9,567 bases of DNA from Actinomycetales bacterium Ga0077552 (GTDB lineage: Bacteria; Actinomycetota; Actinomycetes; Actinomycetales; Microbacteriaceae). The notes under the pieces are model-generated. The model searched no databases, had not been told where the DNA came from, and saw only the letters and a program-made list of their open reading frames with translations. How positions within the stretch are numbered: position 1 is the first letter of the stretch; every line of letters starts with the position of its first letter. A program made the position numbers and the translations under genes. The DNA is taken from positions 1 to 9,567 of the forward strand of contig LNFD01000158.1 in NCBI GenBank assembly GCA_001464255.1, read 5' to 3'. This document shows positions 6,003-9,567 of the stretch, one piece after another.

Positions 6003-8749
6003 GCGATCCCTCCCCATCGACGCCGCCGAACCGGCTCGCCGGGCTCGACCAGCCACGCCTCCCCCGCGCCGAGGGGAGGCGGCGGGGTGCGGTGACCAAG
6101 CAGGGCGCGCAGATCGGCTGCCTCGGCGTGCACGATGACGATCGGCGAGCTGCGTCGCAGCGCGGTGAACAGGGGCCACGCTGCGTGCCAGCCCTCCGGA
6201 TCGGCGACCAGGATGCGCGGCTCGAGGTCGACCGCGGCCCCCGACCCGGCGGGAGGGACGTGGGCCGTGAGCTCGGTCTCGATCGAGCATCCCGGATCGT
6301 TCGCCCGGAGGGCGGCGACCACGGCCGCCACGCGTCGGGTGACGACCACGACGTCGCGACCTCCGGGCGGCACCCACGGAACGGCCGGGCAGCTCACGGG
6401 CTCGAGCTCGGCGGGAGCGGCCGCGACCACCTGAACCTGGCGGTCTGCCCACCAGCCCCGCCCCGCGGTAGCCGACCGGTCGAATAATCCCCGCGGGGCT
6501 CCGGCCAGCAGGTGGTCGTCGGCGTCGAGGCAGCGCAGCACGAGGCGCGAGGGGAACCGAGCGCCCAGGAGCGTGCGGGCCGCGGTCGCCGGGCCCAGGG
6601 CGGCCGCAGCGGATCCCCCCGCGCGTCGCTGGGCCCGCACGGCGGCGTCCCAGCGCGCGAGCAGCTCGGGGGCGAGATCGGCGGCATCGGCGAGCAGCGG
6701 CTCGAGATCGTCGGCGATCAGCAGCCCTCCCGCGAGCGGGTGCTCGGCGAGCTGGTCGAGCACCTCCCACGCCTCGGGCACCGTGCCCGGCAGCGTCGCC
6801 ACGGGCGATCCCGCTCGGCGCGCGGAAGCCGCCAGTGCGGCAAGGGCCGTCGTCGCGCCGCTGCGCGGGGCCCCGAGCACGGCGAGCGGTCCGTCGCGCG
6901 AGGGATCCCAGATCGCGGGCAGGCGCCGCTGCTCGGCCGGGTCGTCGAGCACCCCGAAGACGAGAGGCGGCACCGTGAGGGGCGCGACTGCCGATCGTGC
7001 AACCGAGGCGGACGTCGTCTCGCCCGCGACGCGATCGAGACCGTGCTGGTCGAGGTCGACCGCCTCGATGCGCGGGGGTAGCGGGGGCAGCCACGGCCCT
7101 GAACCGGCCGTCGCTGCGACCGCCGACCAGCGGTGCCGCACGGCCTCGATGTCGTCGTCGTCGATCGTGGCGATCTGCACCGTGCGCGCGCCCTCCGCCG
7201 TGACGATGACGCCGCGGCCCGCCGGTGCCGCGGCGAGGCCCTGACCCCGGGGGACGTCGGGCGCCGAGGCGTCGAGGGCGGCCGCGCCGAGGAAACCTGT
7301 GGCGGCCGACGCCGAGAGGCGGAAGGCGATGCGCATCGCGCAGTTCGCCGCGACGGCGTCGCGCACGACCCCCGCAGGATTCTGCGTGCAGAGAACCAGG
7401 TGCACCCCGAGCGACCGCCCCCGGGCGGAGAGGTCGGCGAACGGAGCGTGCAGCTCGGGGAAGGCGTCGAGCAGCGCCGCGAACTCGTCGACGAGCACGA
7501 CGAGGCGCGCCAGCAGCCCGGGCCGCTGGGTGATGTCGCGCACACCCGCCTCGGCGAGCACGCGCTCGCGCCGGCGCAGCTCGGCCCGCAAGCTCTGCAG
7601 TGCGCGCTCGGCGACGACCGGGTCGAGATCGGTCACGAGGCCCACGGCGTGCGGCAGCTCGGTGAGACCGGCGAACGTCGCGCCGCCCTTGAAGTCGACA
7701 AAGAGCAGCTGCACCTCGCTCGGCGGTCGGGCCGCGGCCCACCCGAGGGCGAGCGTGCGCAGGAACTCGCTCTTGCCGCTGCCGGTCGTGCCCCCGACGA
7801 GCGCGTGCGGCCCGTCGCGCTCCAGATCGATCGCGACGACCCCCGAGCCGTCGCGCCCGATCGGCACGGCCGTCGACCCCGCCTCGCGGGTGCCCGGGGA
7901 CTCGGCACCCACCAGGTCGGCCCATCGCACCGCCGCGGGGGCCGGCGGGGCGATGCCGCGCTGCCGGAGCTCCCCCGCCGCGGCGAGCCGGCGCCGGCCG
8001 AGGAACTCGGGCCGGGCGGTCGTCGTACGGCCGTCGGGCTCGACGATCTCGATGCGGGTCGCCGACCGCACGTCCACCAGCAGGGCATCCGGCGCCGGAT
8101 GCTCTCCCTCGCCGATCCGCACGACCGACACCCCCGGCTCGAGCGCGAGCCGTCGAGCGAGGGCATCGGCGACGATGCCCTCGCCGCGCAGGGCGAGAGG
8201 GCCGCGCGGCACGACGACCGGCAGGCCCGGGTGCTGCCGGGCCCTGTCGATCAGCGCCGCCAGCCGCTCGTCATCAGCCGAGTCGCCCGGCAGCAGCACC
8301 GCCTCGGGTGCGGTGGCGCTGAGCGCGGGCCCGGTGCCGACCCGCAGCGGGGTGCGCGCATCGGCCTCCGCCCCGAGGAGCGGGTGGCGGGCATCGGCCG
8401 CGGCCCGCTCGAGCGCGTGCGCCTCCACGATCGCCGACTCGTAGGCGCGGCACTCGCGATCGAATCGCGCGAGCTCCTCGCGCCGATCGCGCCGCGCGGT
8501 GCGCCGGGCGTCGAGCATCGTCGCGATCGCGATGAGCGGGCTGAGCACGGCGAAGACGAGCACGAAGGGCGAGCCCGTCACGAGGCCGATGACGACCGCG
8601 CCGACGAGCGGTGCGAGAACCGCGATGACGGGGAACGAGGGGCGCGCGGACGAGCGGGGCAGCGCGGGCAGAGGAGGGAGTCGGTGCACGCCCGTGAGCA
8701 GAGCACGCGCTGCGGGTGGGTGCGGCCGGTCGCGGCGGGAGCGGAGCAT
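5993..8749 (-). CDS. EccC-like FtsK/SpoIIIE-domain ATPase (type VII secretion motor type)
   Basis: 918-residue membrane-anchored P-loop ATPase. After a basic, Pro-rich N-terminus come two hydrophobic segments (about 38-58 and 61-79), then a basic, coiled-coil-like stretch. The first FtsK/SpoIIIE domain (about 300-540) is complete: Walker A GGTTGSGKSEFL at 319-330, VDFKGGATFAGL at 351-362, Walker B LVVLVDEF with D421 and E422, and CTQNPAG at 454-460. The VDFKGGATFAGL plus PHAVGLVTDLD pattern points to EccC/EssC rather than the DNA pump FtsK. A second domain (about 595-790) has GAPRSGATT at 626-634, lacking the Walker A lysine, and a Walker B-like LLIADD. The last 120 residues look like the tail of a third domain. 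EccC proteins usually reach about 1,200-1,400 residues, so this one is compact. ATG at 8749 is the first start after an in-frame TGA (8753-8755); no clear ribosome site precedes it, so the start is uncertain. It follows the FHA gene by 48 bp. Substrates are not visible; some homologues may work without a full ESX apparatus. Confidence 0.8.
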   Translation of the reverse strand: MLRSRRDRPHPPAARALLTGVHRLPPLPALPRSSARPSFPVIAVLAPLVGAVVIGLVTGSPFVLVFAVLSPLIAIATMLDARRTARRDRREELARFDRECRAYESAIVEAHALERAAADARHPLLGAEADARTPLRVGTGPALSATAPEAVLLPGDSADDERLAALIDRARQHPGLPVVVPRGPLALRGEGIVADALARRLALEPGVSVVRIGEGEHPAPDALLVDVRSATRIEIVEPDGRTTTARPEFLGRRRLAAAGELRQRGIAPPAPAAVRWADLVGAESPGTREAGSTAVPIGRDGSGVVAIDLERDGPHALVGGTTGSGKSEFLRTLALGWAAARPPSEVQLLFVDFKGGATFAGLTELPHAVGLVTDLDPVVAERALQSLRAELRRRERVLAEAGVRDITQRPGLLARLVVLVDEFAALLDAFPELHAPFADLSARGRSLGVHLVLCTQNPAGVVRDAVAANCAMRIAFRLSASAATGFLGAAALDASAPDVPRGQGLAAAPAGRGVIVTAEGARTVQIATIDDDDIEAVRHRWSAVAATAGSGPWLPPLPPRIEAVDLDQHGLDRVAGETTSASVARSAVAPLTVPPLVFGVLDDPAEQRRLPAIWDPSRDGPLAVLGAPRSGATTALAALAASARRAGSPVATLPGTVPEAWEVLDQLAEHPLAGGLLIADDLEPLLADAADLAPELLARWDAAVRAQRRAGGSAAAALGPATAARTLLGARFPSRLVLRCLDADDHLLAGAPRGLFDRSATAGRGWWADRQVQVVAAAPAELEPVSCPAVPWVPPGGRDVVVVTRRVAAVVAALRANDPGCSIETELTAHVPPAGSGAAVDLEPRILVADPEGWHAAWPLFTALRRSSPIVIVHAEAADLRALLGHRTPPPPLGAGEAWLVEPGEPVRRRRWGGIAAG

Positions 8750-8797
8750 CCATCACCCGGGGACGGGGTGGGGAGGACGGGATGCGCGGGCGCGCGG

Positions 8798-9567
8798 TCA
8801 GCTGACGACGACGAACTGCTCGCCGATGTCGATGCGGGTGCCGCGCACGATCGGGTACCGCCGACCGGGCTCGCACGGGCGCGGCTCGGCACCCGGCTCG
8901 CGCAGCACCGTGCCGTTGCCCGAGTGCCGATCGCTCACCCAGAAGACCCCGGCCTGCTGGCCGAACTCGAGATGGGTCTTCGAGACCGAGCGACCCGGGT
9001 CGAGGATCGTGACGAGGTGGTCCACGTACTCCCCCGGCTCCGGGCGCGGGTTGCGACCGGCGAGGCCCGAGCCGAGCACCGTGTAGCTCTCGCCCGTGCT
9101 GAACTGCAGCACGAAGCGCGCGCCGCCCGTGCCCCGCGGCACGATGCGCGTGCTCTCGACATCGGCGGGCGCCGGCTCCGGCGTCGGCTCCGGCTCCTGC
9201 TCCGGCTCCAGCTCCGAAGGCGGAGCGGGCGCCGCGATCGGGACGGGCTCGGGCTCGCTCACCGGAGCGGCGGCGATCACGGAAACGAGCGACGGTGTGG
9301 GAGCGGGAACCGGCTCGATCACGCGCGTGTCGCCCGGCAGCGGGCGGCCGCACTCGGCGCAGTACAGGTCGTCGGCGTCGGGAACCGTGCCGCACGTCGC
9401 GCACGGTTCGGGGCTCGAGGCGACGAATGGCACGGGTGCCTCCGGTGAGACCGGCGAGTCGATCGAGAGCGGGCCGTCGGCCGACCACGGCAGAGCATCC
9501 GGCGCAGCCGCGGGAACAGCCTCCGGCGTCGCGACCGGCAGCGGAGCCGTCACCGGCGGGACGGGCC
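8798..9567 (-). CDS. Zinc-ribbon and FHA-domain protein, 5' end at or beyond the window edge
   Basis: Numbering from the GTG at 9553 (251 residues). The frame stays open to the window end and reads Pro/Val-rich there, with no ribosome site before the GTG, so the true start probably lies outside. Order of parts: a Pro/Ala-rich segment, a four-cysteine zinc ribbon (C51-x2-C54 and C65-x2-C68, ending CGRPLPG), a low-complexity Pro/Glu linker (about 80-131), then a C-terminal FHA domain (about 145-251). FHA hallmarks are present: GRNP at 166-169, SVSKTHLEF at 189-197 and DRHSGNGT at 208-215. FHA domains bind phosphothreonine, so the protein probably acts as a cytoplasmic adaptor under a Ser/Thr kinase. 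ESTRIVPR at 133-140 places T135 as a possible phosphosite. It precedes the EccC-like gene in the same direction, suggesting regulation or assembly of that machine. Confidence 0.85.
   Translation of the reverse strand, partial: PVPPVTAPLPVATPEAVPAAAPDALPWSADGPLSIDSPVSPEAPVPFVASSPEPCATCGTVPDADDLYCAECGRPLPGDTRVIEPVPAPTPSLVSVIAAAPVSEPEPVPIAAPAPPSELEPEQEPEPTPEPAPADVESTRIVPRGTGGARFVLQFSTGESYTVLGSGLAGRNPRPEPGEYVDHLVTILDPGRSVSKTHLEFGQQAGVFWVSDRHSGNGTVLREPGAEPRPCEPGRRYPIVRGTRIDIGEQFVVVS
9172..9216 (-). repeat. Low-complexity GGCTCC-type repeat encoding the Pro/Glu linker
   Basis: Imperfect tandem copies of a GGCTCC-like hexamer on the plus strand, with variants such as GGCGTC, TGCTCC and CAGCTCC. Read on the minus strand they encode the alternating Glu-Pro linker ahead of the FHA domain of the FHA protein. 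Such runs are prone to length change by slippage, which would alter linker length without breaking the frame. Confidence 0.6.

Noticed and set aside
5898..7925. 675-codon open frame on the minus strand
   Set aside because: It overlaps the EccC-like gene in another frame and runs into ald. Its composition is Arg/Gly/Ala low complexity without motifs.
9172..9216. Short tandem GGCTCC-like repeat as a possible CRISPR or iteron array
   Set aside because: Units are hexamers without spacers and in frame within the FHA gene, encoding a Glu-Pro linker. It is simple low-complexity coding sequence.
7133..9448. 771-codon open frame on the plus strand
   Set aside because: It lies antisense to the FHA and EccC-like genes, whose motifs are unmistakable. 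Its product is Arg/Gly/Asp-rich with no recognisable domain, as expected of the opposite strand of GC-rich genes.

Overview
The window is high-GC DNA with dense coding on both strands, strong purine-rich ribosome binding sites, GTG starts and very long shadow reading frames. Protein types and layout fit a Gram-positive actinobacterium. The pairing of a compact EccC/FtsK-type ATPase with a zinc-ribbon FHA protein is what I would expect in Microbacteriaceae, but that placement is inference, since no rRNA or other marker gene is present.

Left to right: (1) 1-400, plus strand, the C-terminal 132 codons of an asparaginase II family protein, cut by the window edge. (2) 429-4593, minus strand, a compact four-gene operon transcribed potD-potA-potB-potC. 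It encodes a complete polyamine-type (spermidine/putrescine) ABC importer: a probable Tat-exported lipoprotein receptor, an ATPase and two permeases, with 29-bp, 3-bp and overlapping junctions. (3) 4594-4849, a divergent control region with the only AT-rich stretch in the window. (4) 4850-5965, plus strand, alanine dehydrogenase (ald), with all catalytic positions intact. (5) 5993-9567, minus strand, an FHA-domain protein with an N-terminal zinc ribbon (5' end at or beyond the window edge), followed 48 bp later by a 918-residue membrane-anchored FtsK/SpoIIIE ATPase of the type VII secretion EccC kind. Both convergent gene junctions carry a GC-rich inverted repeat overlapping a stop codon, which may act as a bidirectional terminator.

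Functionally, the left two thirds concern nitrogen and amine metabolism: asparagine deamidation, polyamine uptake, and reversible alanine deamination. The right third is the end of what looks like a type VII secretion or related export locus. Its kinase, WXG100 substrates and EccD/EccB-like parts, if present, would lie beyond base 9567.

I do not see an evidently new system. The most interesting signals are the EccC-like ATPase (one intact motor domain, a second with its Walker A lysine replaced by alanine, and only a remnant of a third) and its FHA partner, which has a conserved-looking threonine motif just before the FHA fold. No tRNA, rRNA, CRISPR array, insertion sequence or phage gene was seen.
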